From Bacillota bacterium (lineage in GTDB: Bacteria; Bacillota; Clostridia; UBA1381), in assembly GCA_029007725.1 (NCBI GenBank), contig JAQXIJ010000050.1, positions 1 through 41,425 of the forward strand: DNA of 41,425 nt, in the 5' to 3' direction. The stretch's first letter is position 1; each line of letters begins with the position of its first letter. Below are positions 17,227 through 26,190 of the stretch, one piece after another. The notes under the pieces are model-generated. The model ran no database searches and was not told where the DNA came from. It worked only from the letters and a program-made list of their open reading frames with translations. The position numbers and the translations under genes are program-made.

Positions 17227-18629
17227 TTTATATATGACCACTTTACACCCATCGGCGTATCTTTAAGTTCAATATTTCTTGCCTTAAGCTCATCTCTGAT
17301 TCTGTCTGCCTCAGCCCAGTTCTTGTTTGCGCGTGCCACGTTTCGCTTTTCAATAAGCTGTTCTATTTTATCATCGATTGAATCGGTCTTTTTTTCGGCA
17401 AACAGTCCCAGAACATCGCCGAGTTCATGAATAAGATTATATGTTTTATCGAGTATTTCCTTTGAATTGTCGCCTTTTTCCGAAAGCTCCTTATTCGCAG
17501 TCGAAACTATGTCGAAAATTGCCGACAGTGCATCAGCCGTATTAAGGTCGTCGTCCATAGAATCGATAAATCTTTGCTTCGACTTGTCCAGTTCGGCCGA
17601 AATGATAAGCTCGCTGTCATTCATTTCTCTGTCCTTTGCCTGCTGCATAAGGAATTTAACATTATCAAGACAGGTATATACTCTCGTCAGCGCCGATTCT
17701 GCCTGCTGCATAAGCTCGTCGCTGAAATTTACCGGACTTCTGTAATGTGCCGAAAGCATGAAAAATCTGATAACCTCCGGCTTATACTTCTTTGTTATAT
17801 CGCGGATTGTAAAGAAGTTGCCAAGTGATTTGCTCATCTTCTGATTATTTATATTTATATAGCCGTTGTGCATCCAGTAATGCGCAAATTCTGCATTATT
17901 GGCACATTCTGACTGTGCGATTTCGTTTTCGTGGTGCGGGAAAATCAAATCCTTTCCGCCCGAGTGAATGTCGATTGTCGGGCCGAGGAATTTGTTTACC
18001 ATTGCGGAACACTCTATATGCCATCCCGGTCTTCCCATACCCCACGGGCTTTCCCATGCAGGTTCGCCCTCTTTCTGTGCTTTCCAGAGAGCAAAATCCA
18101 TAGGATCTTCTTTTTCGTCATTTACGTCTATTCTTGCTCCTGCCTCAAGCTCTTCAAGCGGCTGGTGCGACAGTTTGCCGTAATCCTTGAATTTTTTTGT
18201 CCTGAAATATACGTTTCCGTTGACGTTATATGCATATCCGTTATCCTCCAGCTTTTTTACAACATCGATAATTGCATCAATATTTTCGGTAGCCTTTGGA
18301 TGAATTGTAGCCTTTTTGATTCCGAGTGCTTCGGCATCCTTGTAATACTCGGCAATAAATCTCTCGCCGAGCTCCTTTACCGTGATGCCTTCCTTTTTCG
18401 CCCTGTTAATCATTTTATCGTCAATATCGGTAAAATTCTGTATAAATGTCACCTTGTATCCGCAGTATTCAAGATATCTGCGCATTGTATCGAAGATGAT
18501 AAAAGGTCTTGCGTTGCCTATATGAAAATAGTCATATACTGTTGGTCCGCAGGAATACATTTTAACTTCTCCCGGAGTAATTGGGACAAATTCCTGCTTT
18601 TCTCTTGTCATGGTATTATAAATTTTCAT
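17223..18629 (-). CDS. cysS: Cysteinyl-tRNA synthetase
   Basis: A 468-residue class I aminoacyl-tRNA synthetase. It starts [14 protein letters not shown] and carries the HIGH-type motif HIGN (36-39) after the zinc cysteine in [10 protein letters not shown]. The other zinc ligands are in GWHIECSAM and [10 protein letters not shown], and the second catalytic motif is [18 protein letters not shown] site precedes the ATG. The start lies 14 bases inside the end of cysE, and the stop overlaps mrnC by 4 bases. Cysteine supply (CysE), charging (CysS) and rRNA maturation (MrnC) are thus translationally linked. Confidence 0.96.
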   Translation of the reverse strand: MKIYNTMTREKQEFVPITPGEVKMYSCGPTVYDYFHIGNARPFIIFDTMRRYLEYCGYKVTFIQNFTDIDDKMINRAKKEGITVKELGERFIAEYYKDAEALGIKKATIHPKATENIDAIIDVVKKLEDNGYAYNVNGNVYFRTKKFKDYGKLSHQPLEELEAGARIDVNDEKEDPMDFALWKAQKEGEPAWESPWGMGRPGWHIECSAMVNKFLGPTIDIHSGGKDLIFPHHENEIAQSECANNAEFAHYWMHNGYININNQKMSKSLGNFFTIRDITKKYKPEVIRFFMLSAHYRSPVNFSDELMQQAESALTRVYTCLDNVKFLMQQAKDREMNDSELIISAELDKSKQRFIDSMDDDLNTADALSAIFDIVSTANKELSEKGDNSKEILDKTYNLIHELGDVLGLFAEKKTDSIDDKIEQLIEKRNVARANKNWAEADRIRDELKARNIELKDTPMGVKWSYIK

Positions 18630-19290
18630 TGTTATTTCCTTCCGGTTTATTCTTTTTTTCAAGCTCGATGATTTTCTTTTCGAGGTTAGATACATGTACC
18701 GACAGTGTGCAAAGCTGTGAGGATAGTGGGTCAGGAATGCTAACCTGGTCAAGGTCTGCCTTAACCCTCACACCCTCACATTTGACAATCCGCGCGGGTA
18801 CTCCGACACAGGTTGAATTCGGCGGCACTTCGGAAAGCACAACCGCACCGGCGGCTACCTTTGAATTGCTGCCGACAGTAAATGGGCCGAGAATCTTTGC
18901 TCCGCAGCCCACCATAACATTATCACCCAGAGTTGGGTGGCGTTTTCCTTTTTCCTTGCCCGTACCGCCGAGTGTAACGCCTTGATAAATCGTACAGTCA
19001 TTGCCAATCACCGCGGTTTCCCCTATAACCACGCCCATTCCGTGGTCGATAAACAGACCTCTGCCTATCGTCGCGCCCGGGTGAATTTCGATTCCTGTCC
19101 AAAAGCGCGTACACTGCGAAATCCATCTTGCTATATACTTTAAGTTGTGTTTAAAGAAAAAATGTGCGACCCTATGCCACATAACTGCGTGTATGCCGGG
19201 ATAAAGAAAAAACACCTCAGCTTTGTTCCTTGCTGCCGGATCACGCTCGAGCACTGCCTGCAAATCATATGCAACATTTTTAAAGAGCAT
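18616..19290 (-). CDS. cysE: Serine O-acetyltransferase
   Basis: A 224-residue enzyme that makes O-acetylserine from serine and acetyl-CoA, the committed step of cysteine synthesis. The N-terminal helical part reads [18 protein letters not shown]. The left-handed beta-helix of hexapeptide repeats carries the catalytic [17 protein letters not shown] and [12 protein letters not shown], then [21 protein letters not shown]-terminal heptad-like helix ([22 protein letters not shown]) may form a coiled coil. The start has only a modest AGGATGG site. No T-box leader is seen upstream, unlike B. subtilis cysES. Confidence 0.94.
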   Translation of the reverse strand: MLFKNVAYDLQAVLERDPAARNKAEVFFLYPGIHAVMWHRVAHFFFKHNLKYIARWISQCTRFWTGIEIHPGATIGRGLFIDHGMGVVIGETAVIGNDCTIYQGVTLGGTGKEKGKRHPTLGDNVMVGCGAKILGPFTVGSNSKVAAGAVVLSEVPPNSTCVGVPARIVKCEGVRVKADLDQVSIPDPLSSQLCTLSVHVSNLEKKIIELEKKNKPEGNNNENL

Positions 19291-19320
19291 ACTACACCAT
19301 CCTAATTATCATATAACATT

Positions 19321-19349
19321 ATTATACTATATACTCCAAGAAATTACAA
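19321..19349 (-). promoter_or_regulatory. SigA-type promoter of cysE-cysS-mrnC
   Basis: On the - strand TTGTAA (19349-19344), 17 bases, then a perfect TATAAT (19326-19321). The predicted leader is only about 25 nt, too short for a T-box or S-box riboswitch. Confidence 0.75.
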
Positions 19350-19425
19350 CCTATTTTTAAAGATTTATGATATATTTTGTATCAAAACAAGGATAAAACA
19401 TATTTATACGGGACGTTTTACAAGC

Positions 19426-19489
19426 AAAAAGGATATAAGCAGCCGTCCATTGCACTTTTTACTAACAGTCGGCTTGTTATATCCTTTTT
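19426..19489. terminator. Terminator after the SipL-like gene
   Basis: AAAAAGGATATAAGCAGCCG (19426-19445) pairs with CGGCTTGTTATATCCTTTTT (19470-19489), with one GC/TG mismatch, around a 24-base loop. T-runs are present on both strands. Confidence 0.8.
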
Positions 19490-19491
19490 TT

Positions 19492-21021
19492 TCAGTTAGC
19501 AATCGGAATGATAAGCTTTTCGCCCTTTATCAGCGCTGATCCATCCTCAAGACTATTGCACTCGGCAATCTGATCCTCCTTTACATGATATCGTTTTGCA
19601 ACCTCCCAAAGACTGTCGTTTTCCTTTACAAAGTAGATTATAATCCCTTTGTTGCAACGCTCTGTTTCCTTTGCTTGAACATCGATTATTGCTTTCAACT
19701 GATATTTTCTCATCACCTTGCCGCATATGCGCAGTCCGCACCTAATTTCGACGTTTCCTGCCGAATTAATAGTATAGCTAATATGCTCGCACTCAATGTT
19801 GAGCAAAACCTCCATGCTATGCTCTGCACCGTCACTGTCAATCATATAGCTGAACGGAATTTCTTCATTTATGCTGCACACCGGAATCTGCTTATCCTCG
19901 GTTGTATACAAAATGTATATGACCGTCTTTCCCGAAACCGCAATCCTGCCGCTTTGCACCTGTGCTGAGGTTATATACGGCTTTGCCACAACACTGTATA
20001 CGCTGTGAATTTCCGGCAGCTTTGAATCGTGCTGAATCATCTCTTTCATAACTGTCGAAAAGAACGGCTTTGAGGCAATTTCTTCAATATCATAGTTTTC
20101 ATACAACAATTCTGCATCGGCATTTGTGAAATAACAGTCTGTCAGAATCGGGATCTCTTGCTGGCATTCCGCTCTGACCGCCACACGAACATCCGAAAAA
20201 ATACTGATTGTGCGGTTGCTGCCGCCCTGCAATGCAATGTCGGTATCGCACACTTCAAACGAAATATCACATTCCTGCTCCTCCGCAAGGCTATCAATAT
20301 CAAAAACTTCGGTAAACGGAAGTTCAAAATCCATATATTCTATGCAGCTTTTTTCATCCAAATAAAGTATGTACGCATTCGCCTTTCCCTTAACGACCAA
20401 CTTGCCTTGCAGCGCCCTGCATTCCTTTTCCGAAATCATCACGTTGCTACGCAAAATTTCGCCAATGCTGCTTTTTCCCTCCGGAAGTTCCGCCGTGTCA
20501 CTTATTTCAAAATTAAAGTCACGACACTCTTCAGTGCTGCACAGTCTTATGCAGTCCGTCATAAACTGTGCACAGTCATCCTCAATCCCGCTTACAAAGG
20601 CATAGTTTTTTTCCGCAATCACCTGTACCGAAATACATATCTGTGCCTCAATTCCGACCTTGCGCGAATTAATCGGCTTATAGCTCACCTTTTCGGCATC
20701 AGCGGATGCGGCAAAGCGCATATTCTCCGAAAATTCCGAACGCTTAAGAGTTTCGCAAAACTCAAAAGTTCCGTGAATCGATTCAATCGGCAATTCCACA
20801 GACTCCGGAACATAAAGCACGGTAACGTTCACCTTTCCGCTTATTGTAATCTTGCCGTTTTCAATCTGTTTCTCGGTTATAAAGGTGTCGGCGTCCACCT
20901 GCAGAACCTTCAAAATGTCTGGCTTTACGTCCGGAACTATAATGCTGCCCTCGGCGCTTCCTCTTATATCTCCCTGCCAAACGGCTTTTCCCACATTTAT
21001 ACTTTGTTTATTAACGTCCAT
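19492..21021 (-). CDS. SipL-like spore coat protein (DUF3794/SPOCS repeats plus LysM)
   Basis: A 509-residue protein with repeated DUF3794 (SPOCS) domains: GKITISGKVNVTVLYVPE near residue 60, GKLVVKGKANAYILYLDE near 210, and GRIAVSGKTVIYILYTTE near 365. It ends in a LysM domain (FVKENDSLWEVAKRYHVKEDQI..LIIPIAN, in parts). The same architecture and length are seen in SipL of Clostridioides difficile, which binds SpoIVA and is needed for coat assembly around the forespore. The start follows AGGAGGAG. There is no signal peptide, as expected for a mother-cell protein. Orthology to SipL is inferred from architecture; some DUF3794 proteins have other roles. Confidence 0.8.
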   Translation of the reverse strand: MDVNKQSINVGKAVWQGDIRGSAEGSIIVPDVKPDILKVLQVDADTFITEKQIENGKITISGKVNVTVLYVPESVELPIESIHGTFEFCETLKRSEFSENMRFAASADAEKVSYKPINSRKVGIEAQICISVQVIAEKNYAFVSGIEDDCAQFMTDCIRLCSTEECRDFNFEISDTAELPEGKSSIGEILRSNVMISEKECRALQGKLVVKGKANAYILYLDEKSCIEYMDFELPFTEVFDIDSLAEEQECDISFEVCDTDIALQGGSNRTISIFSDVRVAVRAECQQEIPILTDCYFTNADAELLYENYDIEEIASKPFFSTVMKEMIQHDSKLPEIHSVYSVVAKPYITSAQVQSGRIAVSGKTVIYILYTTEDKQIPVCSINEEIPFSYMIDSDGAEHSMEVLLNIECEHISYTINSAGNVEIRCGLRICGKVMRKYQLKAIIDVQAKETERCNKGIIIYFVKENDSLWEVAKRYHVKEDQIAECNSLEDGSALIKGEKLIIPIAN

Positions 21022-21067
21022 TTTATTTCTCCTCCTAAAACATACCTTTGTAGATACTTATGCACTG

Positions 21068-21096
21068 CATATATAATATATTCTAAAATTTGTCAA
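21068..21096 (-). promoter_or_regulatory. Candidate promoter of the SipL-like gene
   Basis: On the - strand TTGACA (21096-21091), a 17-base spacer and TATATG (21073-21068). A sporulation sigma factor site (SigE) would be expected for this gene but no clear one was recognised, so this may be incidental. Confidence 0.45.
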
Positions 21097-21193
21097 TCAC
21101 TATACTTGGCATATTTTATACAAAATTAACAAATATTCATATCTTATATCTGCGTATTAATATTTAAAACCGCTGGACTTTGAGTGCGGATTA

Positions 21194-21202
21194 TGTTATA
21201 AT
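21194..21202 (+). promoter_or_regulatory. Extended -10 promoter of the small SLH gene
   Basis: TGTTATAAT (21194-21202) is an extended -10. A weak -35 TGGACT lies 17 bases upstream at about 21174-21179. The gene starts 52 bases downstream. Confidence 0.55.
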
Positions 21203-21254
21203 ACATTATAGCAAATATTTTTATACATATTTTTGCCTTTGAAAGGAGTTAAAA

Positions 21255-22250
21255 ATGAACAGTATATTAAAAAAAGCGGCAATTTTTGTGGCTGTGTCCG
21301 CAATGGTATTTTCAAGCATTGCTTCTGCAGCGAGTTTTACCGATATGCCGGACGGTCAGAGCGGAATTGCTATTGAAAATGCGGTTAAAAACGGACTGTT
21401 GCATGGTTATGATGACAACACGGTACGTCCTGACAACAATATCACAAGAGCTGAAATGGCAGTAATTATCACAAATGCCTGCAAGGTAACAAAGCTCGGT
21501 GACATTTCATCCTTCACTGATGTTGCGGCAGATTCATGGTATCATGACGCCATGGCGCAGGCTTATGAAATGGGGGCGTTTTCTGGTGACGGCGATAAAA
21601 TGCATCCAGAAAATAATATAACTTTTCAGGAATGTTTTACGATACTTGCAAACGTTTTTGAGCTTCTTCCGCCCTACACGGGCAAAAATCCGTCAAGAGT
21701 ATATGATACAAGTGTACTAAACACATATTACGATGCAACCGAGGTTGCCGACTGGGCAAAGCCTTATGTTGCCGGTGTTGTCATAAACGGCGGCTGGAAA
21801 GGAACCAACGGCAAGCTGACCCCCACAGCGTACATCACAAGAGCGCAGTTCGCTGTTGTAATGGACAACCTTATCAAAAATTATATTGACGAACCCGGTA
21901 CATATACCGAAATCAACGAAAACACCATGATTCGCTGTGACGGTGTTGTACTCGACAACGTTACATCCAACCATGACATATATGTAAGCGATAACGTGAG
22001 TCCAAACGGTCTTACAGTGAACAGCATCACATCCAACAAGCGCTTTGTTGTGCGTGGCTGCGCTACTCCGATCAAAGGCGCTGAAGGAAAGCTTACCGCC
22101 GGTGATGTCGGTCTTTCGGTTACAGGTCATTTTGAAAATCTCAGGATCGTAAGACCTTACATACACATAAGCGTTGCAGGTGCAACATGGACCAAGCTTT
22201 ATAACACGACCGACTCCTCTATTTCACTCGGAAATGTCCCGCTGAAATAA
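21255..22250 (+). CDS. Secreted SLH-domain protein with C-terminal beta-rich domain
   Basis: A 331-residue exported protein. The signal peptide (MNSILKKAAIFVAVSAMVFS) ends ASAAS, so cleavage is near residue 26. Three S-layer homology domains follow: FTDMPDG..NITRAEMAVII (27-75), FTDVAADSWYHDAMAQAYEMG (~88-140) and ADWAKPYVAGVVINGG..ITRAQFAVVMDNL (~165-210). These bind pyruvylated secondary cell-wall polymer. The last ~115 residues have repeated strand-turn units (CDGVVLDNVTSNHDIYVSDNV) that suggest a small beta-helix; no family is recognised. The start follows GAAAGGAG. Unlike most SLH proteins, the anchors are N-terminal and the extra domain small. Confidence 0.85.
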   Translation: MNSILKKAAIFVAVSAMVFSSIASAASFTDMPDGQSGIAIENAVKNGLLHGYDDNTVRPDNNITRAEMAVIITNACKVTKLGDISSFTDVAADSWYHDAMAQAYEMGAFSGDGDKMHPENNITFQECFTILANVFELLPPYTGKNPSRVYDTSVLNTYYDATEVADWAKPYVAGVVINGGWKGTNGKLTPTAYITRAQFAVVMDNLIKNYIDEPGTYTEINENTMIRCDGVVLDNVTSNHDIYVSDNVSPNGLTVNSITSNKRFVVRGCATPIKGAEGKLTAGDVGLSVTGHFENLRIVRPYIHISVAGATWTKLYNTTDSSISLGNVPLK

Positions 22251-22257
22251 AAAATAA

Positions 22258-22317
22258 TAGGTATCCTTCTCCTTGTGTATACATTTGATACGCATATAGG
22301 TTTGGGATACCTTTTTT
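22258..22317. terminator. Bidirectional terminator between the SLH and GNAT genes
   Basis: AGGTATCC (22259-22266) pairs with GGATACCT (22305-22312) and runs into TTTTTT on the + strand; an inner stem GTGTAT/ATACGC extends it. The - strand gene stops within its edge. Confidence 0.75.
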
Positions 22318-23089
22318 ATTGCATTGCTATATTAAAATATATATTTTCTTGTTTTGGATAGACCATTACCGATGGTGCGCCATCAAAATCAGGAACCGCA
22401 CAGCGCCTCACTCGACACGAAAGCAGCTTTTCAACTGCAGCTGCCATTCCGGCACAATCACCGTCTTTTTGCAATAGCTCATCTATAGAAATACCGCCTT
22501 TTTCAATCGTTGCAAATGCCGCCGCACAGATGCCGTTTCCGCTTATTTTAACAAAATATCCGTCATTAAGCCGTGCGATTTTTTCAAGACTGTCTTTGCT
22601 CCATTCTATCAGCTGTTTATCCTCAAAAAAACTGCGTCGTATTTCATAATATTGCGCCGCCGATATTTCTTCGGCAAAAAAGCCTCTGTCGTTTGCAGTT
22701 ATATACTTTTTTTCGGTACAGCTTACCGAAAAAAAATCCTGTTTTTCATAAAAATCAAAAAGTTCTTCGCTACCGGGCACCAACACCATAAAGGCTTCCC
22801 TGCATTTTTTTATGTGTTCCTTCGCAAATCCGACAAGGCTTTTACCTATGCCCATGCCGCGATATGTTTTACTTACCGCAAGAGCATAGATATACCGTCC
22901 TCTTTTTTTTCCGCAGGACACCGGCAAAAGCGACACTATTCCCAAAACTTTTCCGTTTTCTTGGCATACTGCAGTGCAGCCAGCAAAATCCGACAAAAAT
23001 TTCTCTATAAAGCCAGTTTCGTCACCAAATGCCTCCTGCCATATTTCCACAATTTGACCGTAATGCTTTTCAGAAGCAATTTCTGTCAT
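22316..23089 (-). CDS. GNAT-family N-acetyltransferase
   Basis: A 257-residue protein whose N-terminal half is a GNAT acetyltransferase. Acetyl-CoA-binding motif A is YIYALAVSKTYRGMGIGKSLVGFAK (about residues 66-90, in two pieces), followed by a motif B region ending FYEKQDFFSV. The second half (~140-257) is unassigned and contains two short beta segments; it may be a substrate or dimer domain, as in Eis-like enzymes. The ATG overlaps the stop of the DUF2156 gene by four bases (ATGA), so the two are coupled. Substrate unknown. Confidence 0.78.
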   Translation of the reverse strand: MTEIASEKHYGQIVEIWQEAFGDETGFIEKFLSDFAGCTAVCQENGKVLGIVSLLPVSCGKKRGRYIYALAVSKTYRGMGIGKSLVGFAKEHIKKCREAFMVLVPGSEELFDFYEKQDFFSVSCTEKKYITANDRGFFAEEISAAQYYEIRRSFFEDKQLIEWSKDSLEKIARLNDGYFVKISGNGICAAAFATIEKGGISIDELLQKDGDCAGMAAAVEKLLSCRVRRCAVPDFDGAPSVMVYPKQENIYFNIAMQ

Positions 23090-23982
23090 ATGCCGATTTC
23101 CTCCGCTCTGAATTTAGTAATAATACGGCACGGTCTATAGGACAGCTTAGCCTTGCGCAAGCCCTCGTCACCGGCATCGTCCTCTCTGTTGATGAACTCA
23201 TATCCGTCGGCATTGTTTCTGACAAATTCACGGTTTACAGTGGAGTATGCTCCGTTTATGTCGGGATATGCCTTTTCAATATGCACTAAAAACGTACTGC
23301 TGTTCAGCTCGTCACCCATTGAAAATGCAACCGTCTTCCCCCCCGCACATAAAATTCCGCCGGACAGCCCAAGCTCATCATAGTACTTAAATGCCTTTTT
23401 TACAACTCTTTCATCATCAAGCAATCCGCGTTTTTTGCTGTAGTCCATAATGCTGCACCACTTGCTGTGCATTTCCTCAGCTTTGTATATATTATCTCCC
23501 GTTATAATTTCATATTTCCAGTCAGGATAATCAGCGGTAAACCGGTTTATGTGATTGCGCTTATTTGAGAGCTTTTTCCCTGACAAATTTTTCAGCTTCT
23601 CAGATTCATATACATAATCCTCATCTTCGCGCGTTTCTCGGAACGAAAAGCGTCCAGGGAAGTTTTCTTCAAGAAACTTTTTTTGCCATTCATTTACGCT
23701 ATGAAATTTCAACGGGGTATTTTTACTTTCCGACCAAGCAATAAGCTTGTTAACAGCCGACCTTTCATCGCCGCTTCCTGCAGGGAAAAGACATGACCTG
23801 TTTTCTTCTTTTCCGGAATAAATAAACAAAAAACCGTCCTCCTCGGCAACCATTATATCAAATGCCTCCTGCCACAAAAACATTGTTGTAAAGTTATATT
23901 CAAGATTTGGACAGGAATATACTCGCAATATTTTGTCAATCCATTTTTTATCCTCAATTTCAATTTTTTTAAATTCCGGCAT
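23086..23982 (-). CDS. DUF2156 (phosphatidylglycerol lysyltransferase C-terminal-like) protein
   Basis: A 298-residue soluble protein of the DUF2156 family, two tandem GNAT-fold halves related to the aminoacyl-transferring part of MprF and to FemX enzymes. Recognisable blocks are NLEYNFTTMFLWQ near the start, KKLSNKRNHINRFTADYP in the middle, and the late EKAYPDINGAYSTVNREF and EFINREDDAGDEGLRKAKLSYRP. There is no membrane flippase domain, so it is not a full MprF. The start MPEFKKIEI follows GGAG at a suitable distance; an earlier ATG 21 codons upstream lacks a site. Function unknown; amino-acid or acyl transfer is a family-level guess. Confidence 0.75.
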   Translation of the reverse strand: MPEFKKIEIEDKKWIDKILRVYSCPNLEYNFTTMFLWQEAFDIMVAEEDGFLFIYSGKEENRSCLFPAGSGDERSAVNKLIAWSESKNTPLKFHSVNEWQKKFLEENFPGRFSFRETREDEDYVYESEKLKNLSGKKLSNKRNHINRFTADYPDWKYEIITGDNIYKAEEMHSKWCSIMDYSKKRGLLDDERVVKKAFKYYDELGLSGGILCAGGKTVAFSMGDELNSSTFLVHIEKAYPDINGAYSTVNREFVRNNADGYEFINREDDAGDEGLRKAKLSYRPCRIITKFRAEEIGI

Positions 23983-24069
23983 AAATTTATCTCCGATTCT
24001 TTGGTACAATATGCTTATAATCTTATTATAATTTTTTTTAGACAAATTATAAGTTATTATTTCTGTATA

Positions 24070-24098
24070 ATATTATCATATTTTCCATATAATTTCAA
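24070..24098 (-). promoter_or_regulatory. Candidate promoter of the DUF2156-GNAT pair
   Basis: On the - strand TTGAAA (24098-24093), 17 bases, then TAATAT (24075-24070) with an extended TG at the correct place. The leader would be about 80 nt. Confidence 0.5.
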
Positions 24099-24135
24099 CT
24101 TAAAAACTCTGCTTTTTTCTGTGAATTTTTTAACT

Positions 24136-25686
24136 TTAACCTTTATAAATAATGTAAGACAACCCGTTACCGGTCAATTTTTTTTCATTTATCTCCATTC
24201 CGTGAGCAAGCAGTATTTCTTTTGCCTCATGAACATCTGCCTTGACCGCTCCTTTTGACGGATTTACAGCCACATACAGCGTTTCGTTTTCATCAAAGCG
24301 CTTATAGATAAACGGATATCCGGTACGAAACGTTTCAAATCCGCCATCTGCGCACAAAGCGCTATGTGTGCATCTTATTTTTATAAGATTTCTTACATGA
24401 TTAAGCAGAGAATTTTCATTTTTCAGCTGGTCTTCCACGGTCGGAGCGTCCTCTGCATTGTCTGTAGGCAAATACGGAGTATCACTATTGGAAAAACCGA
24501 GATTTTTACCTTTCGCCCACTGCATTGGGGTCCTTGCTCCAGTGCGATTATATCCGCCCTCCTTTGACGGCAGTCCGTCAATATTTTTCATGCCGATTTC
24601 GTCTCCGTAATACACAAACGGCACACCAGGCATGGTCAGCAAAAAGGTGTACGCTATTTTTAGCTCGTCCGTACTTCTGCCAAGCGAAATTCTCTGCATA
24701 TCATGGTTCCCAGTCGGGATTGAAATATATCCCTTTTCTTTGGTATTTTCATAATGATCAAGATATTCATCCAAAAATTCATTTATATCGCCCTGTCCCG
24801 CTGCACGAAAATAGCTGTTTCCTATCCACTGCTTGCCCTGATTTGTCCCCTTTTCATATCTGAACAGCGTTGTATATGACTTCATCCTAAAGTGTAACAA
24901 AAAATCAATATCAAATCCTGCTTCTATTGCAGTCTTAGGATAGCACCATTCCGAAATAAGCACACTTTCTGGAAATTCTTTTTTAAATCGACCCGAAATA
25001 TCATTCCACAGCTCGACAATTCCCTCACTGTTGGGGTCATTTTTTATAAGCGAAGCCGCCATATCCACTCTGAAACCGTCCGCACCGAGCTTGCTCCAAA
25101 AACGCATGATATTCAAAAGCTCCTCACGTGTTGCTAAGCAATCAGGATGATTCATCGGAAGCTGCCACGACTTTTCTATGTTTTTGAAGCCATAATTAAG
25201 TGCCGGCTGACAATAGAAAAAGTTTTTCATATAGCAACCGTCACGTTCAGAATAGCCGCCAATCAAAGTGTCATCACCGTTGTCCCAGACACTATCACTC
25301 CAAATATATCGGTTGGAATACTTGTTTTTTTCCGCCTTTGATGATTGCTTAAACCATTCGCACTCGAGTGATGTATGTCCCGCAAGCAAATCGAGCACAA
25401 CCTTTATGCCGCGCTTTTTCGCCTCGGATGCAAGATTTTTAAAATCGTCGTTTGTGCCGTACCTCGGCGCCACCTTATAAAAATCGGTAACATCATACCC
25501 TGCATCCCTAAACGTACTGTCGTATATGGGATTCAGCCAGATTGCATTAAATCCCATTTCTTTTATGTAATCAAGCTTTTCAGCAATTCCGTTTAAATCG
25601 CCGATACCATCACCGTTTGAATCATAGAATGACTGCGGATAAATATTATAAAACACCGCCTTGTCAAGCCAGACTAACTTACTCAT
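24136..25686 (-). CDS. GH13 alpha-amylase-family glycosidase
   Basis: A 516-residue (beta/alpha)8 enzyme acting on alpha-glucosidic bonds, without signal peptide and so cytoplasmic. The catalytic triad is visible: nucleophile Asp in GFRVDMAAS (about 208), acid/base Glu in LISEWCYP (about 246), and transition-state Asp in GNHDMQ (about 329). Conserved region I reads DLLAGHTS, with Gly in place of the usual Asn before the histidine, which points to a divergent subfamily rather than a standard oligo-1,6-glucosidase. QSFYDSNGDGIGDLNGI is the usual N-terminal block. The ATG at 25686 (MSKLVW) follows TTGGAG; a TTG five codons upstream is within the ribosome site. It has its own promoter and is separated from the glycan locus by ~800 bp. 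Confidence 0.88.
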   Translation of the reverse strand: MSKLVWLDKAVFYNIYPQSFYDSNGDGIGDLNGIAEKLDYIKEMGFNAIWLNPIYDSTFRDAGYDVTDFYKVAPRYGTNDDFKNLASEAKKRGIKVVLDLLAGHTSLECEWFKQSSKAEKNKYSNRYIWSDSVWDNGDDTLIGGYSERDGCYMKNFFYCQPALNYGFKNIEKSWQLPMNHPDCLATREELLNIMRFWSKLGADGFRVDMAASLIKNDPNSEGIVELWNDISGRFKKEFPESVLISEWCYPKTAIEAGFDIDFLLHFRMKSYTTLFRYEKGTNQGKQWIGNSYFRAAGQGDINEFLDEYLDHYENTKEKGYISIPTGNHDMQRISLGRSTDELKIAYTFLLTMPGVPFVYYGDEIGMKNIDGLPSKEGGYNRTGARTPMQWAKGKNLGFSNSDTPYLPTDNAEDAPTVEDQLKNENSLLNHVRNLIKIRCTHSALCADGGFETFRTGYPFIYKRFDENETLYVAVNPSKGAVKADVHEAKEILLAHGMEINEKKLTGNGLSYIIYKG

Positions 25687-25717
25687 AACTTTTTTCTCCA
25701 ATATTTTTTATGTAATA

Positions 25718-25746
25718 ATTATACACCCTGCATAAACTAATTTCAA
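25718..25746 (-). promoter_or_regulatory. SigA-type promoter of the GH13 gene
   Basis: On the - strand TTGAAA (25746-25741), a 17-base spacer and a perfect TATAAT (25723-25718). Two copies of TGTTGAAA lie in tandem at and just before the -35 box, a possible operator. Confidence 0.75.
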
Positions 25747-25777
25747 CATTTTTTCAACACTTAACAAATAAGTGCTG

Positions 25778-25939
25778 ATGATTAAAAAATATTTTAAAAG
25801 GATGTATTGCGATAATTGGCAAAAAATTATTGAAAAGCTTAGCGTGATAGGCCATGATGAAAAACGTATCACAAACGCTAAAAAGAATATAAACCTAAGC
25901 AGCATTCCAGGAGCAGAATTAACCGCCAAAAGCTGTTAA
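25778..25939 (+). CDS. Possible 53-residue basic protein or remnant
   Basis: An ATG-started frame reads MIKKYFKRMYCDNWQKIIEK and continues to a TAA at 25937. Composition is Lys/Asn-rich with normal-looking amino acid use. There is no Shine-Dalgarno, and the region upstream is occupied by the - strand GH13 promoter, so it is more likely a gene remnant than an expressed gene. I recognise no family. Confidence 0.25.
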   Translation: MIKKYFKRMYCDNWQKIIEKLSVIGHDEKRITNAKKNINLSSIPGAELTAKSC

Positions 25940-25999
25940 ATAACAGTAAGCTTATAACTCTGTATCCTCACACGCGTTTTTTTATATTTTCCCGAGCAT

Positions 26000-26165
26000 T
26001 CTCGCGATTTTATTGTATTGAGCCAATACCCAATATCTGATGAATCAGTACCGGTTCTTTCTGAGATACAGCTTTATCGTCTGATTCCTCAGCAAAATCA
26101 AGCCATTTATATCTACTCTTTACATACATATACAAATATACGAGCTGTATTATTTCCAAAATTTC
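26000..26165 (-). pseudogene. Short open segment, possible gene remnant
   Basis: On the - strand an open frame of about 55 codons has a hydrophobic start (EILEIIQLVYLYMYVK) and a polar tail (SRYKWLDFAEESDDKAV), ending in a stop near 26010. No good start or ribosome site was found; the only ATG is internal. It resembles the C-terminal end of a membrane protein, but no family is recognised. Confidence 0.25.
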
Positions 26166-26190
26166 AATACAAAAACTGAATTACTATATG

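Noticed and set aside
17931-18671. 246-codon + strand open frame
   Set aside because: It is antisense to cysS, which has all catalytic motifs; the composition is cysteine- and phenylalanine-rich shadow sequence.
19291-19425. T-box or S-box riboswitch upstream of cysE
   Set aside because: No specifier stem or conserved T-box bulge sequence is present, and the predicted transcription start leaves only about 25 nt of leader.
20158-21129. 323-codon + strand open frame
   Set aside because: It is antisense to the SipL-like gene, is rich in Phe, Asn and Arg as expected of a reverse-complement shadow, and lacks a ribosome site.
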